The translations under genes and the position numbers were made by a program. DNA of 64,000 nt from Eutypa lata (Eukaryota > Ascomycota > Sordariomycetes > Xylariales > Diatrypaceae), in assembly GCA_022661535.1 (NCBI GenBank), contig JAKULF010000012.1, forward strand, positions 248,001-312,000. The letters are read 5' to 3'. Shown piece by piece: positions 36,801 to 47,067 of this stretch. Positions within the stretch are counted from its first letter, which is position 1. Every line of letters begins with the position of its first letter. The notes beneath the pieces were generated by a model. It made no database searches and was not told the origin of the DNA. It saw nothing but the letters and a program-made list of their open reading frames with translations.

Positions 36801-36954
36801 CGAGCCCATCCTGCGCGACATAAGCGGGAAGAGCCAGGACGAGTGGGATAACTGGACCGGCAAGATGATGAACGACCTTCTACGGGAGGCAGGCACGAGC
36901 TGGGGCGAGTGCTTGGAGGTCGGGGCCTGGAGTGCTAGGAAGCGGAAGAAGTGA
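33820..36954 (+). CDS. Methyltransferase-domain protein with a very long disordered N-terminus
   Basis: Single-exon protein of 1044 aa from the ATG at 33820. Residues 1-640 are low-complexity: a basic KKKKRR patch near 30, acidic and Ser-rich stretches, Gln/Asn, Pro and Ala runs, and Thr/Ser repeats. Such regions suggest a nuclear or scaffold-associated regulator. From about 630 a conserved region begins (TYIHDPTLQYPLPVDLAELH), followed by a class I SAM-dependent methyltransferase fold. Motif I is VLEVGCGSGFWS at about 691-702, followed by GLDIVPL, then a FDLIMVKDM motif and LLRPGGVLEVWETDH. A DDSSDSSSDEDDEEDD insertion and a Gly/Ala/Ser-rich linker lie between later fold elements. The substrate is unknown; it could be protein, RNA or a small molecule. 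The family is common in filamentous ascomycetes. Confidence 0.85.
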   Translation: MEFGPSLSAYAAPSIYLRARKPPKKKKRRTGSSENPPQASTVSDAPHAEDDGKKGVDDIYNGDEDDGDGDGAPDVINKETDNHSKNNSTSKNTKARSESGSGSGIGSRFNVSRKRASSFRATASLALLRRPSRHIKTSSESASSGSIRSRLSDEHPLSLQVSSSSTSSAATATATGALALSAPQLPTSDHTPRTLTSSEIAVGTNPQNESPSSPWHFKLPRRKFDVVSHTTNNHGAVDVNADPRPPSRSLALNPTTTFGQISDSDTILQEQRQRGQQQNQLQNKSLKPNPKPNPATNDNETTILVDSPPPPPPANLGYPSNRDSSHGTSTTPITAGAACWSTPPQLQPPPTSDLLLSISTNGNCSNNNNKNDKQPLTLLSSPPISSIATTFASASASTSAASASTPAQIPAPAPAAAAAAAAIPAVATTPVERFTTATERLAASSVDLSKQGQSDQPAADVPSIIPPKHHDKHHDLGNHPNKLQKRDPHHRSHQNSPLRSSFIASARSRASQLQSRRPSTPSSPPSSYIHYHHASIPSASHVPLTSADSKHEHEGVVSELMHPNLSTYMNPLPPRNQSVSSASGGGSLSTNPSNRTPRMASNENLPSASVEGSMSASNASVGGRGGPQLVSTKPFVVRNNRTYIHDPTLQYPLPVDLAELHRQSLRTLLLFQLFGGPITSPAFSSKPPTRVLEVGCGSGFWSMMCHRYFAQHGHVNISFTGLDIVPLAGTGPDPNSKPDKDMRWRFVQHDSRRFPWPLPDGEFDLIMVKDMALTGSIGFSAGDMDEFHRLLRPGGVLEVWETDHTIRMLRPHAPKAKASTAARLTDDSSDSSSDEDDEEDDATRLGAYIMTANTPLSAPLNPFLVEYNGWITKALEQRGLSAVPCTLIGPWLLQEAEDLMDVRSKRLAVPLSEIRWEREGVGGVITKDGKSYIDSMKGKNKAAGGAAAAAAGASDVKGGGSGSGGGSGGKTLTASQAALRRTALETVVGLIHSFEPILRDISGKSQDEWDNWTGKMMNDLLREAGTSWGECLEVGAWSARKRKK

Positions 36955-37310
36955 TGATGGATATTGTTATTAATCAGGAGTGGTTTGTGTGAGATAGCAG
37001 CTCCTCCCTCCATCTCTCTCTATCCTTATGTGTGTGTGTGAGGTATTTTAAGCTATCTTTTCTAAGAGGGTTTTCACTACATTGTCAGATTGTCTTCGCT
37101 CTAGAAAACGCACGATCCATCCTACTGTCAATTGGCTTGAAGTTGTTTCAGACATTGTTCATTCCGGCCAACCTCCCTTGCCTAGGGAAAGACAAGCGAA
37201 TCTCCTTTACCACACTGCCACATCATCATCCTTGACTACCTCCCAAAAATATACGTTCGACGCTCGCGAATCTACATACGTTTAACCCCCTCACCCCCCC
37301 CCCCCCCCGA
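36955..37310. other. Gap between convergent genes, with a 15-base C run
   Basis: 356 bp between the methyltransferase stop and the stop of the ETFRF1-like gene. It includes a run of 15 C at 37294-37308, ending two bases outside that stop codon, and a short TG run near 37030-37038. Confidence 0.5.
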
Positions 37311-38636
37311 TTACGCCCCGTCGTACCTTTTCCTCAGTGTCCGGTATCTTTTGAGATAGTACCTATTTTTTATACCCCCGCACTTCGTGTTAGTTATCAT
37401 TATCATCATCATCATCATCATCCGTCTCGTCTTTCGAGCAGCAACAAACAAAAGTAAAATGGAATGGATTTGGGAAATATTGTGCTTGGAAATGGGAATT
37501 TTTTTTTCCTTTTTTTTTTTCGTCGTAGGGCAAGGGAACAAACAAGATCTTGTGATAAGGGAAATTTTTAGAGAAGACTGCTCCTTTTATTTATTTATAT
37601 TCTCGCTTTTTGACTTCCGAGACAGGAATGCATCGGGTTGCGTATATAAATAAGGACGCTTATGTTTTGTTGTTTTTGTTGCTGTTTTTGTTTTTGTTTT
37701 ATCTTGGTAAGAGCAGGTAAGAGGAGGAATAACAGGGAAAATATGTATATGGTATGTTCGTTCCCCATAGGGACTATCTTTCTTCTCTCTTCATTCGAGC
37801 AAGTAGCGTATGCATGTATGTACGGGTGTGTGTGTGTGTGTGTGTGTGTGTCGCGCGCGCGCATCGAGCATTTGTGGCCGTGATGGGAGAGGGATGACCT
37901 AGAATACGGCCTTTTCTTCCTTTGATACATAGAGAGGCTAGGTTTTGTTTTCAGGCCTAGCTGTACACATCGTAACCAGAACCCAATATAGAGTTTAACA
38001 CGCATTTTGACTTGACGGGAGTTCATAATACTAGAAGGGGAAGAAAACGAATAGGGGGATTGAACAATTTATCTACTTACAGCGCTTCGATCTCTGTTGT
38101 TTTAACCTTCGTCAGTTCGTTTTCTATCTCCCTGTATATATGTGTGTGTGCGGGTAGGTGAATATTAGGAACCGCCGGATCCTCAAGGCTGGCCAGAATT
38201 GGTGTAGGTATATATAGAAAGGGGTTGCGCCACCATATTATACTAAGAAGCTACCTGAAAGATAGATTGGTAGACTTGGATGGTGGAGGGCTTACCCTTC
38301 TTCACGAACTCGGCCCGTGCGATCCCCTTTTTGATGGCCTCCTCATCCCGCAGCTGGGCGTTCGCCATGAAGGCCCGATGCAACCGCGGCCGAAAGTATG
38401 AGAGCCCGCCCTGCGGATAGTCCTTCCCGAGGTTGAGGAGCTCTACAGCCCAGCCACAACCACAACATCATGTCAGTTCAGATGTGTAAAAGAAAGGAGA
38501 GGAAACTCAGGTAATAGGCAGGAGGTGGGAGTATATGTAAGTGGCATGATAGTACGGACAAGACAAGAAACAAACCTTTATAGATTGCGATCACCTGCCT
38601 CCTCAGCTCTGGGTTAACAGATGCCGCTGGTGGCAT
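37311..38636 (-). CDS. ETFRF1: ETFRF1/LYRM5-like mitochondrial LYR protein, with a 13-nt microexon
   Basis: Small LYR-family protein of 90 aa, the size of its animal counterpart, which removes FAD from electron-transfer flavoprotein in the mitochondrial matrix. Four exons are read on the minus strand: 38636-38576, 38442-38296, 38093-38081 and 37362-37311. Phases are 1, 1 and 2, and each junction is a GT..AG intron. The protein has the family pattern: [16 protein letters not shown] at the LYR position, [11 protein letters not shown], then [17 protein letters not shown]. The 13-nt third exon supplies EIEAL exactly where the family has it. The last exon gives [15 protein letters not shown]. The third intron is 718 nt, long for this genome, and full of simple repeats. 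No exon is long enough to stand out by itself, so the gene is easily missed. Confidence 0.9.
37396..37422. repeat. ATC trinucleotide microsatellite
   Basis: About nine ATC units with one interruption, inside the last intron of the ETFRF1-like gene. Confidence 0.8.
37826..37851. repeat. GT dinucleotide microsatellite
   Basis: Thirteen GT units followed directly by a CG-alternating tract (cgcgcgcgc), inside the last intron of the ETFRF1-like gene. The alternating purine-pyrimidine tract of about 36 bp could adopt Z-DNA. Confidence 0.85.
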
Positions 38637-39110
38637 TTTCGGGCCATTGAACTTGTTTTTTTATGAAACTTTCGAATATGAACTTTCTATCAACGGAGAT
38701 GTAACGATGGTGATTGGTACACCAATAACAATTAACTACCCGGATCTAATCATGTACTTCAAAGGTATGGATTGGTTCTATAGCCTATAGGAATGCAAAC
38801 GGGTACTCGCATACACTCAAGTGACGCCATACCCCCAGCTCGCCCATCACTTACCGGGATTAAGTACCTAGACTACATAGCTTGCCCCTCCAACGCCGCC
38901 AGAAGCCGCGATCGGCCCGAACCATAACCATCTATACCCGTCGTGTCGTGATTGTCCACACAATTCCGGATCTCGAATCTTAAACCTCGGCTCCGTACGT
39001 ACGTCTGCTTGATTGCTTGCTTGCTTATTATCTGTATCAGCTATGTAGTCAGGTGCAAAGCCTACACGACAAGAACAAGAGAGTGAATTGACGCCAAATC
39101 GCCCAACACA
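38637..39110. promoter_or_regulatory. Divergent promoter region, ETFRF1-like / thioesterase
   Basis: 474 bp between the start codons of two divergently transcribed genes, both probably mitochondrial. No coding signal of its own. Confidence 0.5.
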
Positions 39111-40314
39111 ATGCCACCACCACGAACGCGAATAAAACCTACCATCACCACCTCCCGTCGTCCTCTCGGCCACATCCCCGCGCTGAGCTCAACGATCACG
39201 ACGAATACCCCACTTGTTGCGCCGGCGCAGTCAAGAACCGCGACCCAATGTCTGCGACCAACCCCCTCACCACATTACTACCGACCCTCTCCCTCCCACA
39301 CTTCCATTAGACACGCTAGCAGTTCTTCGTCGTCATTGCCAATGCCCCCGGCGCCCAGCAGCCGCTGGCTCTCGGACCTCTTAGCACGCGTCGGGAAATG
39401 CATCATCTTCGGGTGCGAGCCGACGCAGATATCGCGGGCGGCGGGCGTGCTGCGAGCCGTGGCGACGGAGTGGCGGGGGCTCGCGGCCGGGAGCGAGGGG
39501 TTCCTGACGGGGGGCCGCCGGGGGATGGAGGGGCAGCAGGTCGTTTGGGGCGAGCAGGATTCCTTCGTAAGCAAGCTTTCTTGTTTCTTCTTTATCATAG
39601 AGCTGGCGAGGAGTCGCAATGAATTGGTAGCTAACAAGCAGTTGACTAACTGGTAGCAACATGTGAACAACGCGAATTACATCCGCTACGCCGAGTCGGC
39701 CCGCGTCAACTGGATAATGCACTTCTCGGCTATCGACCCGGCGCATCGGGGCGAGTGGCGCGAGCTCATGAAGCCGAAGGCTACGGGGTTGATCTTGAAG
39801 TCGATCACGGCGGAGTATAAGTTTGTAGGTCCTCTGCTACCTATCTACATAGTTATCCATATTCTCCCATCTCCACCTTCCTCTCTGTCTCTATCTAATA
39901 CACGCATCGCATTGTGAAATACGCGGCTGCTGCTGACTTTTATTCTCCCTTTATGTATAGCCAATGACGTACCCCGACCGGATATCAGTGTATCACAAAC
40001 TGCGGTCCCTGCCCGAGGCATCTGACACCTCTCTGGTCCTCGACTGCGTAATCCTGTCGCACAAGCACCGGCGCGTGGCCGCGCGGACCGAGGAGGACAT
40101 CGTGATCTACGACTACAAGGGGGCGAAGAAGACGACAATGCCACCGTTTGTCCTGGACGTCTTCCGGGACACGTGGCGGCAGCAGGAAGAGGAGACGAGG
40201 AGAGCGAGGGGTCGGATATGGGATCTGATCAACGAGGTAGAGACCCTGGAGAAGGAGACGTGGAATAGGGAGGATGCCGTAGAGGATTTAGGGGCAGCTG
40301 CCGGGAAGAGTTGA
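39111..40314 (+). CDS. Hot-dog-fold (4HBT) acyl-CoA thioesterase-like protein, probably mitochondrial
   Basis: Protein of 325 aa from three exons, 39111-39566, 39657-39824 and 39961-40314, all joined in phase 0 (donors GTAAGC and GTAGGT). The first ~80 residues are rich in Arg, Ser, Thr and Pro with almost no acidic residues, as in a mitochondrial targeting sequence. The thioesterase signature is formed across intron 1: WGEQDSF joins QHVNNANYIRYAESARVNW, the D..xHVNNxxYxRY pattern of the 4-hydroxybenzoyl-CoA thioesterase group. The second part continues the fold (SITAEYKF, then MTYPDRISVYHKLRSL and VLDCVILSHKHRRVAARTEE). A charged helical tail ends the protein. It likely hydrolyses acyl-CoA or an acyl-ACP thioester in mitochondria; substrate unknown. 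Confidence 0.88.
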
Positions 40315-41535
40315 CCTCTTCCTGCCTAAACTAAAGTGAAGTCAAATGATTCAATACAACTGTTAATTTGAAATTGAATTTTTTGGAATTCGAAGCTTCT
40401 AATTCCAGCATGCGACAAGCCGGTTGATATCTTTAGCTAGTTGCCCTCTGTTCCAAAAATATCTGTGGCTCAATAACAAGGGGACAACCCCATGATGGCG
40501 GAAGGACAACGTCTTAGCGTAAAGTGAGGATTATGTATCAAACAAGATATCATTTAGGTTATGCCTGTCTATATATCAATATACAAGTTAGGAATGCCTA
40601 GGGGTTGCCGATTATACATGTCGTGCGACGAAGATAAAGGGGTACAAACAAAGTCGTAAAGTACATTTTATAGATGTTTAATTGTTGTCGCGGATTGACT
40701 ATTCCTGTATTTTTACGATGTGAACTCGGCCGGATATGTAATGGCTACTTTGCCTATATTTATGAACACTATCACTCGCATTCGGGAACGAATAACTTCA
40801 GAGTTGCCGAGGCTGAACCTTAAGGACTCTTTCTAAACCCCGAGCCGCCATTAGGGGGGACCTAGTTAGTGAGATAACTATGCGAGTGGGTTCGGTACTC
40901 GTACCACATATTAAGATTATCTTCAAGATGGTCCCAGTGGTGTATCTGAATCGCGACGTCTTGAGGGAAGCTTTTTATTTGTGGTAATCTTAGGGCCGTT
41001 GGCATCCCGCGTCGTGAACAAGGAACTACCTAAAACAGCAGACAGCTACCTTTTATTGCTACTATCTATCGGATGTAATTTACTAGGTCGTAGCTTTACG
41101 TGTATTTATCGTTACTAAGCACGTGAGGTGATCTGAAGTGATCAATCTAATCGTCTTTTGGTCACACTTGGCACACCATTCACGGCCGGTACATACGCTA
41201 TCTAGGTTAACTTAGCCTCTAGCCGGACTCCGAAGCTATTCTATAGCGGGTACAGACGGCGACGCTTCACACCACATCGCCGACACCAAATGCATGACGT
41301 TGACCTAAAGTATATCCGGAACGTCCGGACTGAAAGGAAAAATTATGCCCTGTCCCAGTACCCACAGAGAATCATGCTCGAGGGGTCCCAGCGTTATAGA
41401 TATGCCTTCCGCAGTGGCATTCGGGAAGAAAGAGGACGAGACTGGTATCTTTATTTACAATATCCATCGTGAGCATTGCTATATATATCTTGTTGTGTAA
41501 ACGTTTGGTGTACGGGAGCAGGAGAAGAAGCAGCC
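40315..41535. other. Intergenic spacer
   Basis: 1.2 kb without recognised genes; one 60-codon ATG frame at 41290-41472 has no family motifs and is probably 5' leader of the next gene. A palindrome-like stretch aattgaattttttggaattcg lies near 40371-40391. Confidence 0.4.
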
Positions 41536-42918
41536 ATGGGTATTGGCGGCTTCATCGAACCCCTCGTGGTCATCACCCTCTTATTCGGGGGCGTCTACGT
41601 GAACCGCAACACCAACTACAAGCTGGTGACAAAACGTCATGGGAGGTGGAACGAGAAGACGGTTGAAGAGACATGGGAAATCGTTTCTGACGGTTCTGGA
41701 TCTCCTGCGCCGAGACACAACATCGCAGAGAAAGGTCTTCTCTCCCCCCGTTTTCAGGAAGAGTCGAGATGGAGAACAAGGGAGGTTGGGATATGGAATA
41801 CTAAGTGGCAGGTCACATCTCCGAACACCCGGGTCTTCCAAGGCTACTTCCTCAGTAGGCTGTTAATCAAGTTCCCGTTCCTCGTCGAGGTCTGGTACTG
41901 GGCTCTTATATACTGGGTAAGACCCAATTTCGGGATTTGCGGGTAACTAGGGCTGATAAAAGTATCGACATAGGTATATCAACTCGGCCGGGCATTCTCA
42001 GCCCTGACACTTGTCGAAGGAACCGTCAACGTAGCCCGCCACCATGCCCTACAAGTCGTCCACCTCGAGCAGAGTCTCCGGATCTTCTGGGAGCCCGCCA
42101 TGCAGCAGGTATTCATGAGGCACGAGACGATGATGCATTGGATCAACCGAATCTACTCCTTCATCCACATACCCGGAACGATCTTCTTCCTAGCCTGGCT
42201 CTACTACTACACAACGGTACGAAACCGCGTGGACGAGCGACAAGAAGAGAAGGATATAGGCGAGGTCGCCGGTTCTCCCGGCGGGCCTGCTCTCTACCAG
42301 GCTCGGAGAAGAACGATGGCTGTCTGTAACTTGCTGGCCTTCATCGTCTTCACGGCATGGCCCTGCATGCCTCCACGCTTGCTAAGCGACCCGGCTGTTA
42401 GTGGGGCCGATGCAAAAGAAGGCCGGACGTACGGCTTCGTTGACACCGTCCATGGAAACGGGGGAGAGAGCAGTGTTTGGACTCAGAATAAGTTCTGCAA
42501 TCAATATGGTACGATTTCACCCCCTTAATATACCCGCTTACACTGAGACTGGACTCCTTCTAACGTATTGTACATAGCTGCCATGCCTTCCCTCCACTTC
42601 GGCTACTCACTCCTGATCGGCCTCACTGTTGCTCTTGTTCCGTTGTCGCCCCAGCACCGCCGAAGCCGCACGGTTGCGGTGCCCCTATTTGGAAGGATTA
42701 GACTCCCCTCCCCTCGGCGACTTTTGTGCATCATCACTGGCCTTTCATATCCAACCATCATTTTCATCGCCATTGTTGCTACCGCAAACCACTTTATTTT
42801 GGATGCAGTTGCTGGTGCATGTGTCTGCGCTGCTGCTTGGAAGTGGAACCATATCTTGTTGAATCTTCTTCCGATCGAAGACTATTTCCTCTGGTGTGTG
42901 AGAATCCATAAGCCATAG
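41536..42918 (+). CDS. PAP2_3-family membrane protein (AUR1/IPC-synthase-like)
   Basis: Multi-pass membrane protein of 418 aa from three exons, 41536-41916, 41974-42508 and 42578-42918 (donors GTAAGA and GTACGA; phases 0 and 1). Hydrophobic segments lie near the N-terminus (PLVVITLLFGGVYV), at LLIKFPFLVEVWYWALIYW, in the middle (INRIYSFIHIPGTIFFLAWL; LLAFIVFTAWPCMPP) and in the last exon. The phosphatase-type catalytic motifs are visible: AAMPSLHFGYS with H312, and ATANHFILDAVAG with H377. These are typical of the inositol-phosphoceramide-synthase-like PAP2_3 group. A charged loop (about 40-90) precedes the membrane core. AUR1 proper is usually a different, more strongly conserved gene in these fungi, so this is more likely a paralogous lipid phosphotransferase or phosphatase of the Golgi or ER. 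Confidence 0.88.
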
Positions 42919-44261
42919 ATGACAGTACGGGGTAGAGACCTGGTAAGGTCATTATAGAGATGCTCTATAGAGTTGCATGTAGCCGAGCGAGGGTACACAT
43001 TTTGGTCGCAGTAGGCGTGAAGGGGCATTTTACTCAATGTAGATAAGCAAACTTAGTATTTAATCAAAGCTATAATATGAGATAATACATGCTGGAGGAT
43101 CAAGGGGGGAAACTAGTGAGGAACGTAGTGCCATGAAGATCCCTTTCAGTAACCATGTTGCCTCAATTAGAGGCAGCACCGACCATGAACAATGTCGCAA
43201 TAGATACAGTGCTAGTCTAAAGTACAAGTTAAAGCCTAGTAGTGGCCCTCTGTGGCAGTATATAGCTTCGGGGTTTCGGTTATCCAGCATATGTAATTTA
43301 AAGTGGTGGATATGGTGATATCACTACACATGTACGTAAGTTCTAGTTACGAATATTGGTTAAGAAGGTTTACTCTAAGAACTTATTTTTCGGTTCCCCT
43401 TTTTTACATTGCACGACGCCTTAACTTAGGTACGTCTTAGGTAAGGTGTAAGAAGCTTTTCCGAATTACAAGAGACTAGATTACCATGCTTAATTAGGGG
43501 TGGCATTCTGACGATGCTCCAGGCGAATATATATTTTTACTACAAACCACTTGTCGAGGGAAGACAAACCCGTATGAAATATAGATGGCTTGCTACCCTA
43601 AAACAGCTAGCAGTGGAATGTGCCCACTGTATATCACTGGATTCTAGTAGACCGGGATATTCCCAAGACTTAATGCGTTTGTGAGCAACGATCGAATAGA
43701 GTTTTTTCGAGGGTTCATTTGTTAGTTGCGAAGTGTAAGAATAGGGTTCGAAAAACATCTGATAAAGGTATTTGTGATGTTAATGAGTATAATGTTCCCA
43801 CGCAACTGTTTATCATCGTGATGCCATCCGAAATCATTGCTATCGTCTAAGAAGCAGCTAAGGCATCCGTCCAACTATATGTCTAAAGACCACATGTGGG
43901 AGAATATTGATGAGTCACTCCTCAGTATTCTGACCTTATTATTGGGTTGGACTCTGGGTCTTTATCACAGTATGCCTGCAAGAGCTAAAGTCAGTCGAAC
44001 CAAATGATATCAACAGGTTAATTCGCAGACATAGCAATGTGTACGTAGCAATAAGCCCTTGGACGTAAACCGACACCTAAAATCCATACATAGCAGCTGA
44101 ATTCTCAGGATTGCTGTCTATAAAGTCTATGCTCCTCACGGGACTCATGAACCCCAACTTCTTAGTATTTCACGTAGAGAACTCTGAGGGGACATACTCG
44201 AAGATAATATAAGTTGCCTACCAAAATTTTCTTTCCCGAGGGTTCGATTGAAGTCATCACG
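42919..44261. other. Intergenic spacer
   Basis: 1.3 kb, AT-rich. No recognised gene, repeat or RNA on either strand. Confidence 0.4.
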
Positions 44262-44719
44262 ATGGTACGTAATACGAGCATTTACTGTTCGTGTTTACTA
44301 ACAGTCATTCCTAGTCAATTACTTTAGACCTGTCCACCGTCCGGATTGTAACTTTACAGTCTCCTCCTACACAGCCGCCACGTTGTCGTGACTGCAGACA
44401 ACGTGGCTCGTTGCGCATTACTCGAGCATCGAATCGAAACGGGAATGCGGGACGCCCATACTACAAGTGTCTCAGCTGCGACAGATTCATCGTTTTCGCA
44501 GATGAGCGAGGAAACGACCCTACGAACCCATTATGCGATTGCGGGATCTCCAGTAAGACAGGAGTTAGCGGAGGGGACAAGTCAATCCCAAGAAACCCGT
44601 TTTATGGTTGTAGACTTGGCGAGTGCGACTTTTTTGAAAGGTCCACGGATGCCGCTGGGGTTCCAATCTCACTAGAAGAAGAGGTCAGAGGCCTTCTGGC
44701 AAGGCTGTCTATCATTTGA
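44262..44719 (+). CDS. Small GRF-type zinc-ribbon protein with an intron directly after the ATG
   Basis: Protein of about 134 aa. The only start that fits is an ATG at 44262-44264 followed at once by an intron (GTACGT donor, CTAAC branch, CCTAG acceptor); the second exon is 44315-44719. In that exon the frame has no ATG before the zinc ribbon, and it is open only from just after a stop at the acceptor, which supports the splice. The protein has a Cys pattern of paired ribbons: CRDC, then NRNGNAGRPYYKCLSCDRF, then LCDCG, and PRNPFYGCRLGECDFFE. NGNAGRPYYKC is the hallmark of fungal GRF-like zinc ribbons, which are thought to bind single-stranded nucleic acid. No other domain is attached; most GRF proteins are larger, so this stand-alone form may act as an adaptor. 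Confidence 0.8.
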
Positions 44720-45639
44720 TGGAAATATTTTAGCCCTTTCAGGAACCTTCATGAGATGGTGCGAGTTTTGAAAGACTCCTTGGTTGAGATGAAGGTATTC
44801 CCCTATATAAACACGGTAGGGTTGGGACGAAACCTTTGAGGCAGGTGTCCAACATGATGGTTTGAGAGGTACCCGTGTTGTTTGAAGTTACTCATAGGCT
44901 CTAGGCCGTTGTTAGGATTGTTCCCAGGGCTCCCTCTTCCACCAAGTCAATACATTCATCTCTTTGCGTAATATAATAGATACGACGCCATGCCATTCTA
45001 CATGTTACTTTAGTGACGGTGATCTCCGAATGACATAAATTTCCCCGTAGCTCAATGGTATTGTACTATCTCTATGTATGCCAAGCACAACATCATAGTT
45101 GTTCCGTTACTTGCGTTGCCTTATACTTTTAGAGGAGGTGGAGAGGGATGTGACTGTTGAGGTATTGACCTAGATAGCTCGATGTAATACACCTACCGAC
45201 TGATTAGATCTGGGAAAATACATATGTAAATATAAATATAGAGTGTATAACCTACCTAAGGGTTGTGATTGTGGCAGCTCGGCCAAGGGGTGGCGTGTAT
45301 CTAGGAATATTCATGACAAGATAAATATATCAAATTAGAGGAAGAAACCAAAATATGCTGAATACCATGACAGAAGGCCTTACTTGTTGTACCAAAGTGA
45401 ATGACTTGTCATGTCAACCCCTGAGACCTCCAACTTGTCTCCAAGGTGATACACTGATACCACCACCATTGCTACATACATTACATACAACCACCACCGT
45501 CGTAACGGAACCGTCGAAACAAAATTAGCAGCCTGATAAATATCAGTTAAGACATGTATATTTCTATTCAAAAATTAAATCTCCTGAAAAACTTAAAACA
45601 TGAAAAACTAAAAATAAAAATAAATAAAAACTGCAAAAA
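44720..45639. other. Intergenic spacer
   Basis: No recognised gene. It contains an isolated pol III A-box-like sequence (gtagctcaatgg, about 45045-45056) without a matching B box. The part 45560-45640 is A-rich. Confidence 0.35.
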
Positions 45640-45790
45640 GCTCAGAGCCGATTCAACCCTTAGCTCCTTTGACCTGAAGATGAGTCGAACCCTCATCCCG
45701 CCCGGAGTATCAGGAATCGAATCGGCCCCTACGAAAACGGATGTTTGTCTGGGCCATACACCACTGAGCTAACCAAGGGTCGACTTGGAA
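45640..45790 (-). pseudogene. tRNA-like relic
   Basis: On the minus strand GGTTAGCTCAGTGGTG matches the tRNA D-arm/A-box consensus. About 85 nt further, GGGTTCGACTC resembles a B box (T-arm). A potential acceptor pairing GACCCTT/AAGGGTT encloses a region too long for a normal tRNA, and the anticodon arm is not clear. It may be a decayed tRNA or the tRNA-derived head of a SINE. Confidence 0.25.
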
Positions 45791-47067
45791 GCAAAGTGCA
45801 ACTTGGATTAAGAAGATGGGAAATTATGATGACTTATATGCCTACCCTCGTATGTTGCTTAGGTGATGGGGATTCATTCGCATCATCTTCCCAACATACA
45901 TACTGAGATCGCGCCTATTCTACTTTTACAACACCCAGCATGTTGTCTTAATATTCTGAGGGTGTATATAGTTAGACATAAAAAAAATACACTTCGTGAC
46001 GTGGCTGCACACCTACTATACCAGACCATAACATAAGATTCATGACATAAATACACATATAAGGCTCCCATGTGAATTGAGCAACCATATTAATCAATAT
46101 CAACTTCAGATAATACACTTGCTTGCATCTTTCTTTTTATCGATGCATTTTCTAATATACATCATATACAGGCACCCATAAATCCACCGTGAAGGATATC
46201 CCAATCTAAACATTTATTAATAACAGCTCCCTCCACCCCGACAAGGCAGTGCCAAATTAAATGATACTCACCCATAGATATTCACGATTTGAATAATACC
46301 TTCTTATTTAATGATAGCAAGTAATTATTCTATAAGAACTAATGTAAACATATAATTACTCAAATTATACGGCATGTTAATACCGGTTATTATATATATA
46401 TATATATATCTATAAATAATCTACCTGCTACCAGAGGGTCGTATCAATTATTTTGACATCAACTTGCCCGATTCTCCCATTCAGACCGGCTTACTCTTGA
46501 TAACCTTACTTAATTCACAAGACTTTTATTCTCCGACTTAGGGCATTGAATCCACCCTTTTCAACATTCTAGCATCTTCTTTACTATGCATTGGGAGTTT
46601 TCCCGTTATCCTCGGTTCAGCCAGCCACAGTTATTTCTAGGGGGGTGCATGCTTGACTGTACTTCAACAGACCACATTTGGGCGCGTTGGACGAGGGAGA
46701 CCTCTACCGGTTGGTACATAGCCCAAATCCTCTGGTGGTATATCACTCAGCAGCTGGCCAATTTAAACACTTACTATTTAAGCCTCAAGCTTGTATAGCT
46801 AATAGGAATCGGATATATCCATTGATGAAACCTTTAGCCCGTAGCAAAATAAAACTGTACTATACCCAAGCAGGAGGCGGATCGATTTGGGCTGCCTGCC
46901 ATATATCAGATACGATCCTGGCAAGCTCGCTAAGGAGTAGCTCAGCTGTACATGCTTTCATGTTATCATCTACCTCTCCAAGGGAACCCCAACCTATAAT
47001 GATGCCATCATCACGCCGACCCCGTAGCCTAGAATGTAGATAGATTATGCATTGCTGTGAGCAGTGT
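45791..47067. other. AT-rich spacer with a TA microsatellite
   Basis: No recognised gene. A (TA)10 run lies at about 46390-46409 in an AT-rich stretch (46090-46420). The stretch 46480-47060 has more balanced composition but no supported coding frame. Confidence 0.4.
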
